Program-made: the position numbers and the translations under genes
Part shown: piece by piece, positions 52,431 through 62,170 of the stretch
Numbering within the stretch: the stretch's first letter is position 1
Layout of the letters: each line of letters starts with the position of its first letter
Origin: an uncultured Macellibacteroides sp.
GTDB taxonomy: Bacteria; Bacteroidota; Bacteroidia; Bacteroidales; Tannerellaceae
DNA: 64,000 bases
Assembly (NCBI RefSeq): GCF_963667135.1
Contig: NZ_OY762974.1
Coordinates: forward strand, 1,116,001-1,180,000
Reading direction: 5' to 3'
The notes under the pieces: model-generated
The model's input: only the letters and a program-made list of their open reading frames with translations
Databases searched by the model: none
Told to the model about the DNA's origin: nothing

Positions 52431-54965
52431 TTACTTAGAAGAAGCTGCTTTTACATCTTTCATCTTATTCTCCAGCATCTTCATAAAATAACCTCCCACA
52501 ACCGATCTTGCGCGAAAACCAACCGAATTACCATCCGTTGTTTCATGCCAGTCACTTAAAGGCATACGGGTGGTTGTCTCATTCACATAGTTATAAACAG
52601 GTGTAAGTAGCTGTTTAAAATCTTCGGGATTATCAGTCAGACAAGCACTCCACAAAATCCAGTCACTCTTGGTATATGTTTTCCGGCTGTCCAAAGGTAA
52701 TCCATATTTATTTTGTTTTGTTATATAATAAGACATTTCTTTAGCAGTAATATCGGCAGGGAAGATATTGGATTGAAACAATTTATCCCATATCAGGTTG
52801 TACTTCTGGCTCCAGGTTCCGGCCTGGTCAAACGTAAGTTTATAATGATCTCCATCGTTAGCCATTGTCTCCCATTTAGCAGCCATCACCTTGGCAGCAC
52901 CAATATACTGTTCTGCTATTTCCTTTTCACCCATCATTTCAGCCATGATACCATAACCGGCAATACCCATTATTGCTTTGATAGAAAGATTGGCATTGTG
53001 AGCAAAGTGTCCGGCAAAATCGTCCGTACACAATTGATTTTCCGGATCAAGACCTTCTTTTTTAAGATAATCAGCCCAGGTAGTCAGCACAGTCCAGTGT
53101 TTCTTTGCATAATCAGCATTACCCTCCATTATCGCAATTGCAGCGGTAAGAGTCAGCATATTACCACATTCCTCAACTGGCATATCCCCACCGTAAGTCT
53201 GTCCGTTAGCCAAAGGATAAGTACCCACATCATGAGCGGCAAAAGGCTTGTTCCATTTTCCAGATTCACTGAAATAGAATATCGGATTAAGCATGCCTTT
53301 CAGCAAATCAGAATTATAAACAAGAAACAACGGTGCCGAAGGATACGTTACATCGACTGTTCCAATCGAACCATTACTAAAGTTCTCTTTAGATAAGAAT
53401 AATAGTTCGCCATCTTTGCTTTCAACAAGTTTATGAGCTGCGATAGCCTGACGATAAGAAAGTGCGCAAAGTTCGGCATAACTTTCACCACCATCTTTCG
53501 TTGCCTGCTCCATCAACTGCTTGTCAAAATCACCACATCGGTGCATTACAGAAACATAATTACCAGCCGCTTTTTCGAATGCCTGATAAATATCCACTTT
53601 GCCGTTCCTTTTCCAGTAAGGCATCAGATTTTCATTAAAATATTGAATAGAATACAAATCATCATAACCAATCATCAGGTAACCGTTGCTTGAAGAAGCA
53701 TCCACCTTACCCAGGTTACGACTATAAGCCAAAACAGGCATTTCTTCCTGCATATTCTGAGAAACATTTCCGTTAGTTGCTGATAAAGCTCCGCTTTCAT
53801 TGAACTCACTTTTAACAGTGTGATATTCTCCAAGTTTCATGGAAGCTTGTCTATCATTACCAGCAGCCAAATAAAAGTAACCCCAGTCAATGCGAACATC
53901 ATCACCTTTTTTTCCTAAAACAGCCTGTTCGGCAGTTCCGGTCTTTAGGTAAGTAATCGCATTTTTTTCTATCTTTTCGGAAACCACCTTCTGGTTATCC
54001 GTATTTGTTGCCCATTGAGGCGTAGCATCAAAATAAATCTGCACATCATGCTTTGTTCCGTCCAACGACTTAACCTGATACGTAATATAGTTAACCGGAG
54101 TAGTCATTAATTCCAGGTCGTCCATCAATAAAGGCGAAGTAAAGATCAAATCCAGCTGAACAGGACCACATTCGAAGGTATAAAAAGTCTGCGTTGGCAT
54201 TACATTGGCCGATTTCTGAACAGCTTTCGTATCAAAAGATGTTTTAGTTTCGGGAGTGGTAAACAAACCAAAGTCTACATAACCTCCGCCGGTTTGATTA
54301 TGGCAATGAGCAGTAATAATATTTTTTCCGGGTTTAAGTGTTGCTTTAATGCTGTCCGAAAGTTCAAGCATTACATTATTTTTCCATTCGTAACCTGTAG
54401 ATACAACCTCTACACCGTTAATATAAAGTTCAAAAATATCATCATGAGAATATTCGAGATAAACAGGCTTGTTCTGAATAGCTTCCGTTAGTTCAAAGCT
54501 GCGACGTACCCAAATATCCTTACTTGTCCAGGGAGTAATAAGGTTAGGCATTCCATCTGTTCCAAAAGCACCCTTTGCTTTTTTCCATGCAACATCATTA
54601 AATGACGCTTTATACCAATCATTTCCAGGTTTTGTTTCTGTATACAAAGCCTCCCAGTTTGTTGTTGCAGAAGTAGGAAGAATAACTTTCAAAGGTGTTT
54701 CTTCTTTTCCCATAAAGCGATAAGACTTTCCATCCACGCGTAAAACGCCCAACATGGGATGTTTTTTACCTGTCCAGTGGCGAACATCATCATCGTTTAG
54801 CTGATCGGAAAAAGACCATGCACTGGTATAAGGATCGATAGTTACCAACGGATAAGCCGGAGCCCGAAGTTTACTTATTTTAGCCGGTGAATAAGTTTCA
54901 CCCTGCTTCGAAACACACGAAACAAAGAGTAAAAACAACAGGAAAAATGGGAAATACCTTTTCAT
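52431..54965 (-). CDS. glutaminase A-like six-hairpin protein (DUF4964/5127/4965/1793), lipoprotein
   Basis: An 844-residue lipoprotein (FVSC, Cys17). It begins with the DUF4964 block RAPAYPLVTIDPYTSAWSFS, continues with a DUF5127-like beta region (about 270-420), and has the DUF4965 helical part (about 440-640; GWGY-like strands, ALSYRQAIAAHKLV, MEGNADYAKKHWTVLTTWADY) and the DUF1793 end. A jelly-roll insert (about 110-250, GGYVDFGLF) carries a glycoside-hydrolase-2-like sugar-binding fold. Fungal GtaA homologues are glutaminases, but the six-hairpin fold is shared with glycosidases. In a SusCD operon a carbohydrate role is likelier than glutamine breakdown; this is inference. Confidence 0.8.
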   Translation of the reverse strand: MKRYFPFFLLFLLFVSCVSKQGETYSPAKISKLRAPAYPLVTIDPYTSAWSFSDQLNDDDVRHWTGKKHPMLGVLRVDGKSYRFMGKEETPLKVILPTSATTNWEALYTETKPGNDWYKASFNDVAWKKAKGAFGTDGMPNLITPWTSKDIWVRRSFELTEAIQNKPVYLEYSHDDIFELYINGVEVVSTGYEWKNNVMLELSDSIKATLKPGKNIITAHCHNQTGGGYVDFGLFTTPETKTSFDTKAVQKSANVMPTQTFYTFECGPVQLDLIFTSPLLMDDLELMTTPVNYITYQVKSLDGTKHDVQIYFDATPQWATNTDNQKVVSEKIEKNAITYLKTGTAEQAVLGKKGDDVRIDWGYFYLAAGNDRQASMKLGEYHTVKSEFNESGALSATNGNVSQNMQEEMPVLAYSRNLGKVDASSSNGYLMIGYDDLYSIQYFNENLMPYWKRNGKVDIYQAFEKAAGNYVSVMHRCGDFDKQLMEQATKDGGESYAELCALSYRQAIAAHKLVESKDGELLFLSKENFSNGSIGTVDVTYPSAPLFLVYNSDLLKGMLNPIFYFSESGKWNKPFAAHDVGTYPLANGQTYGGDMPVEECGNMLTLTAAIAIMEGNADYAKKHWTVLTTWADYLKKEGLDPENQLCTDDFAGHFAHNANLSIKAIMGIAGYGIMAEMMGEKEIAEQYIGAAKVMAAKWETMANDGDHYKLTFDQAGTWSQKYNLIWDKLFQSNIFPADITAKEMSYYITKQNKYGLPLDSRKTYTKSDWILWSACLTDNPEDFKQLLTPVYNYVNETTTRMPLSDWHETTDGNSVGFRARSVVGGYFMKMLENKMKDVKAASSK

Positions 54966-54999
54966 GATAAAAGACTCTATTAATTAATAAAAAACAAAG

Positions 55000-55033
55000 A
55001 AAGAGAAAAAGAAGTGGACTTCTTTCTCTCTTT
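55000..55033 (-). terminator. intra-operon hairpin between DUF3823 and the enzyme genes
   Basis: AAAGAGAAAAAGAAGT (55000-55015) faces ACTTCTTTCTCTCTTT (55018-55033) with one mismatch. The minus-strand transcript would form a long hairpin followed by TTTGTTTTTTATTAATTAAT. It lies in the 83-base gap after DUF3823 and could lower expression of the downstream enzymes relative to the SusCD complex. Confidence 0.7.
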
Positions 55034-55048
55034 CTAATAAAATACTCA

Positions 55049-55723
55049 CTATTTAATTTTTACTACATCAGAATAAATAGCCTGATCTGCACCAGTAGCT
55101 TTTACACCAATACGAGCATACAATTGAGTAGCTTTAGCAACATCTGTATTATTGGAAAGATCCAAAGAAAGAGTCGATGCACCAATTGCTCCAGTTGTCA
55201 GATTTTGACGGGCAATATAAGTTCCTTCATCAACAAATGCTGTCTTGCTAACCAATAGCATGACAGAGGAGACTGTAGCGGTAGAAACAATTTTATTTAT
55301 TGACAAAGAAGCATTTACCGTATTACCACTCAAAGAGATCGATTCGTTGGAAATGGTAAAATAAGGAGTAACCTCCACTTCGCAATCTGTAGTTCCCTTC
55401 ACATTTACAAGAACAGTATCGCGGTCATTTACCCACGGTCCATTGTTGTTTCTTGTTACCAGTTTGTATTCACCGTCAAACAACATGGCTTCAAAAGTTC
55501 CATCCTGATTAACATACACCGCTACCGGATCATGTTTGGCATACCCATCCTGATAAATTTGTAGCTGAACGGATTCATTAGTTCCTCTTAGTCCTAAAGT
55601 TTCGCCGTTATAAGTCACCTTTCCCATCAATTTCGATTGGGGTTCTTCGTAGTTATCCAATCCACAGCCTGTAAACAGTACAGCAAGCAAGAAAAAGGAT
55701 AAAATATTAGATATTATTTTCAT
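55049..55723 (-). CDS. DUF3823 lipoprotein of the SusCD locus
   Basis: A 224-residue lipoprotein from ATG 55723 (lipobox LFTGC, Cys20). It has two beta-sandwich regions; TYNGETLGLRGTNESVQLQI and GTFEAMLFDGEYKLV belong to the DUF3823 family. Such proteins follow SusD in many polysaccharide-utilisation loci and are thought to be surface glycan-binding proteins. It starts 16 bases after susD. The in-frame extension to 55762 uses non-ATG starts and overlaps susD, so I reject it. Confidence 0.9.
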   Translation of the reverse strand: MKIISNILSFFLLAVLFTGCGLDNYEEPQSKLMGKVTYNGETLGLRGTNESVQLQIYQDGYAKHDPVAVYVNQDGTFEAMLFDGEYKLVTRNNNGPWVNDRDTVLVNVKGTTDCEVEVTPYFTISNESISLSGNTVNASLSINKIVSTATVSSVMLLVSKTAFVDEGTYIARQNLTTGAIGASTLSLDLSNNTDVAKATQLYARIGVKATGADQAIYSDVVKIK

Positions 55724-55739
55724 TACTTTACGTTTTTGA

Positions 55740-57569
55740 TTATTGATATGGATTCTTAACAAATTTAGGATTATTATTAATCCAATCCAGATTGATGAAG
55801 TTGTAATAGTTCTTTAACTGGAAATTACGAGCGTAAGGAGACATATGATCTGCTTGTTTTTCAAACACCCATTTGCCATCATTTGGTGTTCCGGGAGCAT
55901 TTACCTTGTATGGGAATAAGGCCCACTGCTGTGCATTTACATCATTTGTAACTCCATTCCATACTTTATCAGCCAAACGCCAACGTTTCATATCCCAATA
56001 ACGGTGGTCTTCAAAGGCAAATTCGACACGATTTTCACGAACAATATCATCAAATGATACAGAGCTTAAATCCTGTATTCCGGCACGTTCGCGAACAGCA
56101 TTTATATAATCTGTTGCCTGACCATTGTTCCCAAGTTCAAAAGAAGCTTCACAAGCAATCAGGTATGCTTCTGCAATACGGAAACGAGGGAACCACATAT
56201 CACTTCCACGTCCACGTGTAGAAGACTGAGGTGTTTCGTCCAGGAATTTACGGAAGAAGAACCCGCTCTTATTAATGTATTGATTGTTATTAACTGCCGG
56301 ACCATTCACAGATGTAATCAACAAACCGTTGGCATCCTTCGAATCGGCATCGCCAGTTAGAGTAACCCATTTCCCATTTTCCAACAACTTTTGTCCAGCC
56401 TGTAAAACAACCTCAGACCCTTTGAATTCAGCCCCTGGATAGATTATAGAACCCCATAAACGAGGATCCTTTTTTGCAAAAGCATCTTCAGGGTTTTCGT
56501 AGAAGATATAGTTGCCATTTTCATCTTTAACCTTAATCTCTCCGTTACGATCATTCACATATTCAAATGCTTCAACAAGATTTAAGATCGGACCAGCATA
56601 GCAACGATCAATATCTTCGGCATGAGATGCCGGAATATTGGATTGCGTAAACCCTGTTGTCTGACCCGGATAAATATAATCACGACTCCAGATAACCTCC
56701 GAATTGTTTTCTTTTACACAGATTGCTTCATAAAAATTCTTTCCACGATCATCAGGTTTTGTTAGCTGAAGCGAATATTTACCTCCTGCAATAACCTCTT
56801 TGGCCGCAGCAAGAGCAGTCTGATAATATCCGGCAGCTTTATCAGCGGAAATACCCACTTCTCCACCAGCTGTTTTTATCGGATTTGCCATTTTATTGTT
56901 ATAATTGGCAATGGAACCGGCATAAACTGCTGCACGGGCTTTCAGCATCAACGCAGCCCACTTTGTTGCACGGGCAGCATTCGTAGATGGAGTTTCTGTC
57001 AAATATTCAGCAATTTCAGAACATTCACTGATAATATAATCATACATTTCAGCTTCTGTAGAGCGAGGGTATTGCAAAGTAGTAATGTCCATACCTCCTA
57101 CATACTCGAACACCTCATCACCAACAATAGGCATCCCCCCCATTCCGCGGCACATATTAAAGTAAGTCCATGCACGTAAGAAACGGGCTTCACCTTCAAT
57201 AGCAAGTTGTTCACTCTTTGCTAAAGCTGTCGTTGCCCGAAGACTTACTAAGAACTGATTAATATTGCGAATCAGTGTATAATCATACACACGCCATCTA
57301 TCATCTTCGAAATCCTGACGAGTATCGGGACCTCCATCAGATTTAGCCGCCTCATCAATAATTGTATACGAATAAGAATCACTAATATTCTGCCCCCACG
57401 TAACACGTCCATAATAGTTTGCCAAAACAGATTTGATCATTGTCGCATCACTGAACACCTGGTTATCCGTCAATATTTTATCAGGATCCTGATCCAGAAA
57501 GCCCGAACAACTATTCATTGACATCAATATTGCAGCAGCAGCAGCAGCCAAAAAATATCTTTTCTTCAT
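55740..57569 (-). CDS. susD: SusD/RagB-family glycan-binding lipoprotein
   Basis: A 609-residue surface lipoprotein (SMNSC, Cys21) beginning SGFLDQDPDKILTDNQVFSD. It has the SusD TPR-like helical scaffold; blocks include GEARFLRAWTYFNMCRGMGG and AEAYLIACEASFELGNNG with NAVRERAGI, and the C-terminal FAFEDHRYWDMKRWR. SusD caps the SusC pore and binds the oligosaccharide. It starts six bases after susC and the two are surely co-transcribed. Confidence 0.96.
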   Translation of the reverse strand: MKKRYFLAAAAAAILMSMNSCSGFLDQDPDKILTDNQVFSDATMIKSVLANYYGRVTWGQNISDSYSYTIIDEAAKSDGGPDTRQDFEDDRWRVYDYTLIRNINQFLVSLRATTALAKSEQLAIEGEARFLRAWTYFNMCRGMGGMPIVGDEVFEYVGGMDITTLQYPRSTEAEMYDYIISECSEIAEYLTETPSTNAARATKWAALMLKARAAVYAGSIANYNNKMANPIKTAGGEVGISADKAAGYYQTALAAAKEVIAGGKYSLQLTKPDDRGKNFYEAICVKENNSEVIWSRDYIYPGQTTGFTQSNIPASHAEDIDRCYAGPILNLVEAFEYVNDRNGEIKVKDENGNYIFYENPEDAFAKKDPRLWGSIIYPGAEFKGSEVVLQAGQKLLENGKWVTLTGDADSKDANGLLITSVNGPAVNNNQYINKSGFFFRKFLDETPQSSTRGRGSDMWFPRFRIAEAYLIACEASFELGNNGQATDYINAVRERAGIQDLSSVSFDDIVRENRVEFAFEDHRYWDMKRWRLADKVWNGVTNDVNAQQWALFPYKVNAPGTPNDGKWVFEKQADHMSPYARNFQLKNYYNFINLDWINNNPKFVKNPYQ

Positions 57570-57575
57570 AGTTTG

Positions 57576-60500
57576 TTAGAATTTAAGATTAATACCTATA
57601 TTAATTATACGGGTAGTTGGATATACCAAACCACTTGTCTGTGTTATTTCTGGGTCAACTCCCGGAAGATTAGACACAGTTAAAAGATTCTGTCCGGCTA
57701 TATAAACCCGAAGATCCGAAATCATAGCTTTGGATAGTATTTGCTTAGGAATTGTATAACCAATTTCTAAATTTCTCAGCTTCATATAGCGAACTTTATG
57801 CATCCAGAATGTACTTGACCAATAGTTACTATGACTACTGTTACCAATTAATAATGTAGGATATTTACCAGGAATTAATTCACTGTTTGCATCCCAGATG
57901 TCAGACAATCTCCATGTATCTTCCATATAGTACTGAGGATTATTACCTCCATCATGGAACGGGTTTCGGTTTTCCCATTCTTGGAAATAAGATGAAAATG
58001 CACTTCCTGTAAGGTCGAATGCCAAATCAAATCCCTTCCATCCGAATGAGAAGTTTAATCCGTAGTTAAATATAGGGTTGTTGTCCGAACTCGTACTATA
58101 ACCAATTACACGTTTGTCCATATCATTGATAAGACCATCTCCATTCTGATCCACATATTTAATATCACCCGGACGAAGTGTTGTATTTCCTTTCCCGTCG
58201 ATATTAATTGGATATGATGCGATTTCGTCCCAGCTCTGGAACTGACCGTCGGCTACGTATCCCCAGTTTTCATTTGCAAAACGCTGAGCACTTGAATTGC
58301 GGTATTCATCCCAAGAGTTACTATATCTTGGTTTATACTGGCTCCAGTTATACTTACGGGCGTATGTAACGTTAGCACCTACAGAATAAGAAAGCTCTTC
58401 AACCTGATCGGCCCAACGAACAGAAGCATCATATCCCATATGAAGGTCTGATTCCAGATTTTCTTTAGGCAAAGAGAATCCCAGCTCGGAAGGCAACAGC
58501 ACATCATATCTGGAAGCTGGCAATCCTGTACGTTTACGACGGAAAAAGTCGAACGATCCACTTAGACGGTTATCCAAAAATACAGCATCAACACCAATAT
58601 CCAGAATATTAGCCTTTATCCATGACAATGTAGTTACCGGAAGGCCTCTTGGGCTTGTTCCAATAACATAATCGCCGTCGATCACGCTACCTCCATCCTT
58701 ATAGTTATAACCCGACATATAATCAAAAGCAGCATATCCGCTTACATTATCATCTCCTACTAAACCATAAGATCCACGAATTTTCAAATCATTGAATACG
58801 GAAGAAACTTTCAAATCTTTCCAGAACCCTTCTTCCGAAATTCTCCAACCAAGAGAAGCTGACGGGAAAAATCCCCAACGTTGACTGGGAGGAAATTTCC
58901 ATGACCCATCATAACGTGCCGACAATTCCAAAATGTATTTATTTGCGTAATCATAGTTTATGCGCCCTAAATAACCTAAACGCGCCTCGGTCTCATTTCC
59001 TTCGTCGTTATAAGTATCCATGGTTTCATAATCAATCAAATGCAACGCATTGGAAGTAGGAATAGAGTGTATCCAGGTAGTAGGAGAATTTAATTTTGAA
59101 GATTCCATCCCAGCAACAACACCCAGTGTATGACCTTCAATCTTTTTGTTGTAAGCCAGCTGGAAATTCGCAGTTACTTCTTCATCATACCCCATACGGC
59201 GTTCACGCCAGGGATTAGTATTTTCGAACATAACAGGATATGTGTCTGTAGCTTCATCGTAACTATACAACTTATAAGTATACTCCTGATTATTCATATT
59301 CTGATTGGCGTAATAATACCCTACCAGTGCTTTGGCCGTTAGTCCGTCAAATATTTTATATTCCGCATTGGCATTTAATTGTACAACACGTTTGGTTTGT
59401 TCGTATTTACCGGAAAGGTCGTAGTTAAGCCAGGCAAAATTGGTAGATGCATCTGTAGATGTCATTGTCGGATAATTCGGATTATCGTTGGCAAAAGGAC
59501 GCGCCGTTGGCAAATTTCTATATGTCCCAAAAATTGGAGCCCAGTAATCATCTCCACCTGGAACACCTGGATTCACAGTCTTTTCAATACGACCGTTCAT
59601 CGAAGCTCCAATCTTCAATTTATCATTAATCTGAGACTCTACGTTCATCTGTATATTTGTACGCTCAAAACCGCCATAATTAACAATCATAGCATCTTGG
59701 TTCAGATGACCTACACTAAAATAATAGTTAATCTTATCTGAACCACCTGACACGTTTGCATTCACATAATACTGAGGAGATGTATTCCAGATATAATCGT
59801 ACCAGTCAAATGGAACATATCCTTTTTCTTTACCCTCAGACCACTTTGCATAATCCTCTTTTGAATACTTATAGTCTGTTACACCTTGTAAGGTTTGAGA
59901 CTGGATATAGTTTCCAATATAGGTTGTCGCATCCGCAGGTTTAGGGAACGTGGAAGGTGTCTGGAAACCATAATACATATTAAGTCCCACAGTATTCTTT
60001 GTATTCTTTGCCCCCTTTTTGGTATTTACAACCACAACCCCATTGGCTGCTCGCACACCGTAAATAGCTGCCGAAGCGTCCTTTAAAATTGAGATCGACT
60101 CGATATCATTAAAGTCTATGTTATTAAACTGACCTTCATCCTTTACAACGCCGTCTATAACATACAAAGGAGTACCCATGTTACGAATTTGTAATTTTGT
60201 AGAAGCGCCGGGACGGCCATCGGTTTGACGTGAGTTTATACCAGCCATCTTACCTACTAATGCACCGGAAGCTGTTGAAGCAGAAGATCGGGCAATGTCA
60301 TCATTACCAATCGAGGCAATTGCTCCTGTAAGGGTTGCTTTCTTCTGGGCCAAACCAAATCCAGTTACAATAACTTCATTCAACTGCAGGGCATCTTCCT
60401 TCAACACAATGCTCATCAACGCATTTTGGGCAACAACATGTTGAGTCATGTAGCCAACATAAGAAACTTCCAAAGCAGAACCTACAGGAGCAAGCAGTTC

Positions 60501-61010
60501 AAATTCGCCATCCAAATTAGTAACCGTACCATTGGTGGTTCCTTTTATAATTACGGAAGCGCCGATAATTGTTTCGCCAAAAGAGTCCTTCACAACACCT
60601 TTGATTTTTTTATCCTGTTGGTTTACTGAATTAGATACTTCAGGATAAACATTAGCTTCGCCTGTCTTAGCTCTTGGGATAAGAGCAATCTGGTTGTTTG
60701 AAATTTCAAACGTCAGATTGGTATTCTTAAGCATTTCGGTAAGAACCTTTGTGATTTCCTCATTTCGCATATTCAGGTTAACGACATGCGACAAATCAGT
60801 TTTGTTTTCATCATAAAAAAAAGAATATCCGCTGGCCTTTTCAATCTCATTCATAGCTTTTGAAAGCGAAACATCCTTTAACTCAACTGTAATTGTCTTT
60901 GCTTGTTCGGAGGCTCGAATATAAGTCGGCTCTCCTACGTAAAGAGTAAGGGCAACAAGCAATAATAAGCGCCCTCCTCGTTTAAAAAACTTAGAGAAAT
61001 GATTTTCCAT
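57576..61010 (-). CDS. susC: SusC/RagA TonB-linked receptor with N-terminal STN signalling domain
   Basis: A 1144-residue receptor. After the leader it has a STN (secretin/TonB N-terminal) domain at about 40-110 (LKDVSLSKAMNEIEKASGY), a CarboxypepD_reg-like domain at about 137-215 (IKGVVKDSFGETIIGASVII), the SusC linker LNEVIVTGFG, a plug (about 228-340; GPGASTKLQIRN-type, ATDGxPG region RQTDGRPGAST) and a barrel ending IINIGINLKF. STN domains in SusC proteins contact FecR anti-sigma factors, so this protein should both import glycan and report its presence. FecR lies 100 bases upstream. No clear -7 promoter element is seen before the start. Confidence 0.95.
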   Translation of the reverse strand: MENHFSKFFKRGGRLLLLVALTLYVGEPTYIRASEQAKTITVELKDVSLSKAMNEIEKASGYSFFYDENKTDLSHVVNLNMRNEEITKVLTEMLKNTNLTFEISNNQIALIPRAKTGEANVYPEVSNSVNQQDKKIKGVVKDSFGETIIGASVIIKGTTNGTVTNLDGEFELLAPVGSALEVSYVGYMTQHVVAQNALMSIVLKEDALQLNEVIVTGFGLAQKKATLTGAIASIGNDDIARSSASTASGALVGKMAGINSRQTDGRPGASTKLQIRNMGTPLYVIDGVVKDEGQFNNIDFNDIESISILKDASAAIYGVRAANGVVVVNTKKGAKNTKNTVGLNMYYGFQTPSTFPKPADATTYIGNYIQSQTLQGVTDYKYSKEDYAKWSEGKEKGYVPFDWYDYIWNTSPQYYVNANVSGGSDKINYYFSVGHLNQDAMIVNYGGFERTNIQMNVESQINDKLKIGASMNGRIEKTVNPGVPGGDDYWAPIFGTYRNLPTARPFANDNPNYPTMTSTDASTNFAWLNYDLSGKYEQTKRVVQLNANAEYKIFDGLTAKALVGYYYANQNMNNQEYTYKLYSYDEATDTYPVMFENTNPWRERRMGYDEEVTANFQLAYNKKIEGHTLGVVAGMESSKLNSPTTWIHSIPTSNALHLIDYETMDTYNDEGNETEARLGYLGRINYDYANKYILELSARYDGSWKFPPSQRWGFFPSASLGWRISEEGFWKDLKVSSVFNDLKIRGSYGLVGDDNVSGYAAFDYMSGYNYKDGGSVIDGDYVIGTSPRGLPVTTLSWIKANILDIGVDAVFLDNRLSGSFDFFRRKRTGLPASRYDVLLPSELGFSLPKENLESDLHMGYDASVRWADQVEELSYSVGANVTYARKYNWSQYKPRYSNSWDEYRNSSAQRFANENWGYVADGQFQSWDEIASYPINIDGKGNTTLRPGDIKYVDQNGDGLINDMDKRVIGYSTSSDNNPIFNYGLNFSFGWKGFDLAFDLTGSAFSSYFQEWENRNPFHDGGNNPQYYMEDTWRLSDIWDANSELIPGKYPTLLIGNSSHSNYWSSTFWMHKVRYMKLRNLEIGYTIPKQILSKAMISDLRVYIAGQNLLTVSNLPGVDPEITQTSGLVYPTTRIINIGINLKF

Positions 61011-61110
61011 AAATAAATTATTTAATTGACATTAATCTTACTTAGCTCAACATCGAGCAAAAATGGCTAACACATTTTTTCTATCATCATAGGCATAAGA
61101 ATTAGAAAGT

Positions 61111-62100
61111 TTATTTTTTTGGAGTGATTATAACTACATTATCTTCGTTAAAACTATACTGAATAGGGTTTATACGAGCCATTAAACGCAATATCTCCTC
61201 AAACGGTTCATCCGTTATAGTAAAGGTATAGGCCTGTTCTTCCGGAATAGATGGATCCAAAATCATTTTTACACCGTACCATTTGGAAAGATGTTTTGAC
61301 AATTCCCTGATTGATTTCTTTTCAAAGCTGATTGATTCTTTTGCCCACATGGCTGCAAATTTCACATCTGATTTCTCAACGCTTATTCGTCCGGTATTTT
61401 TCTCGCAAACGGCTATTTCTCCCGGTTTAATCATCTTAGCATCGTTACCAGAGGATACCGCGACTGAGCCAGAGAGGAGACTCACATTAACTTCTGCATT
61501 TTCATCTTTTGCATCCACATTAAAAACGGTTCCATACACCTTTACATCCACGCCATGACTCTGCACTATGAAAGGACGGCTCTTATCTTTTGTTACATCA
61601 AAACAGGCTTCACCATTAAGACGAACTTTTCGTTGGTTGCTCCATACAGAAGAAGAATATTCTAAAGTGGTTTGTTTATTAAGCCAGACAACAGACCCAT
61701 CAGGCAAGATAACTTTGGATTTGCCACTAAATGAAGAATAGGTTTGTACTATATTATTAGAACGAATCCATTGGTTTGTAACGTACCCGGTAATTGAAAG
61801 CAGTAAAACCAAAAGGAATGAAGCCGCCACTGCCACCCAACGGAATTTATTAACCGGGAATTTGATTTCCCGGCTTTTCGTTCCCGCCAAGCGCTTCTCC
61901 ATCTTCTCCCAACACTTGTCGGCTCTTGATGGCATACTCATTCGCTTCAAAAGCAATGAATTCCATAGCTGAACAATCTCAAGATAAAGTGCCTGATTCT
62001 TTTCATCGGCCTTCCACAAAGCGAGTGCTGACCTATCTTCGTCTGAGATCTCCTGCTTTAGTTCTTTAATTATTAATTCCCAAGGTATATTATTTTTCAT
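61111..62100 (-). CDS. FecR-family anti-sigma factor
   Basis: A 329-residue inner-membrane protein. The cytosolic N terminus (about 1-85, DEDRSALALWKADEKNQALY) has the anti-sigma fold, one helix spans about 88-110 (WVAVAASFLLVLLLSITGY), and the periplasmic part has the FecR domain (about 120-235; VILPDGSVVWLNKQTTLEY) and a DUF4974 STN-like end (about 255-329). It should hold an ECF sigma factor and release it when the SusC STN domain signals. No sigma gene is adjacent: the next upstream gene is DUF6057. It is 100 bases ahead of susC. Confidence 0.93.
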   Translation of the reverse strand: MKNNIPWELIIKELKQEISDEDRSALALWKADEKNQALYLEIVQLWNSLLLKRMSMPSRADKCWEKMEKRLAGTKSREIKFPVNKFRWVAVAASFLLVLLLSITGYVTNQWIRSNNIVQTYSSFSGKSKVILPDGSVVWLNKQTTLEYSSSVWSNQRKVRLNGEACFDVTKDKSRPFIVQSHGVDVKVYGTVFNVDAKDENAEVNVSLLSGSVAVSSGNDAKMIKPGEIAVCEKNTGRISVEKSDVKFAAMWAKESISFEKKSIRELSKHLSKWYGVKMILDPSIPEEQAYTFTITDEPFEEILRLMARINPIQYSFNEDNVVIITPKK

Positions 62101-62170
62101 ACTTTCTATTTAATAAAAGTGAGACGCATAAAGAGTGTGTTACCCCTAAAAAGGATTAAAAAAAATATTA

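Noticed and set aside
52713-53396. 227-codon plus-strand open frame
   Set aside because: Antisense to the glutaminase A-like lipoprotein; rich in His, Ile and Phe, as expected for a shadow frame.
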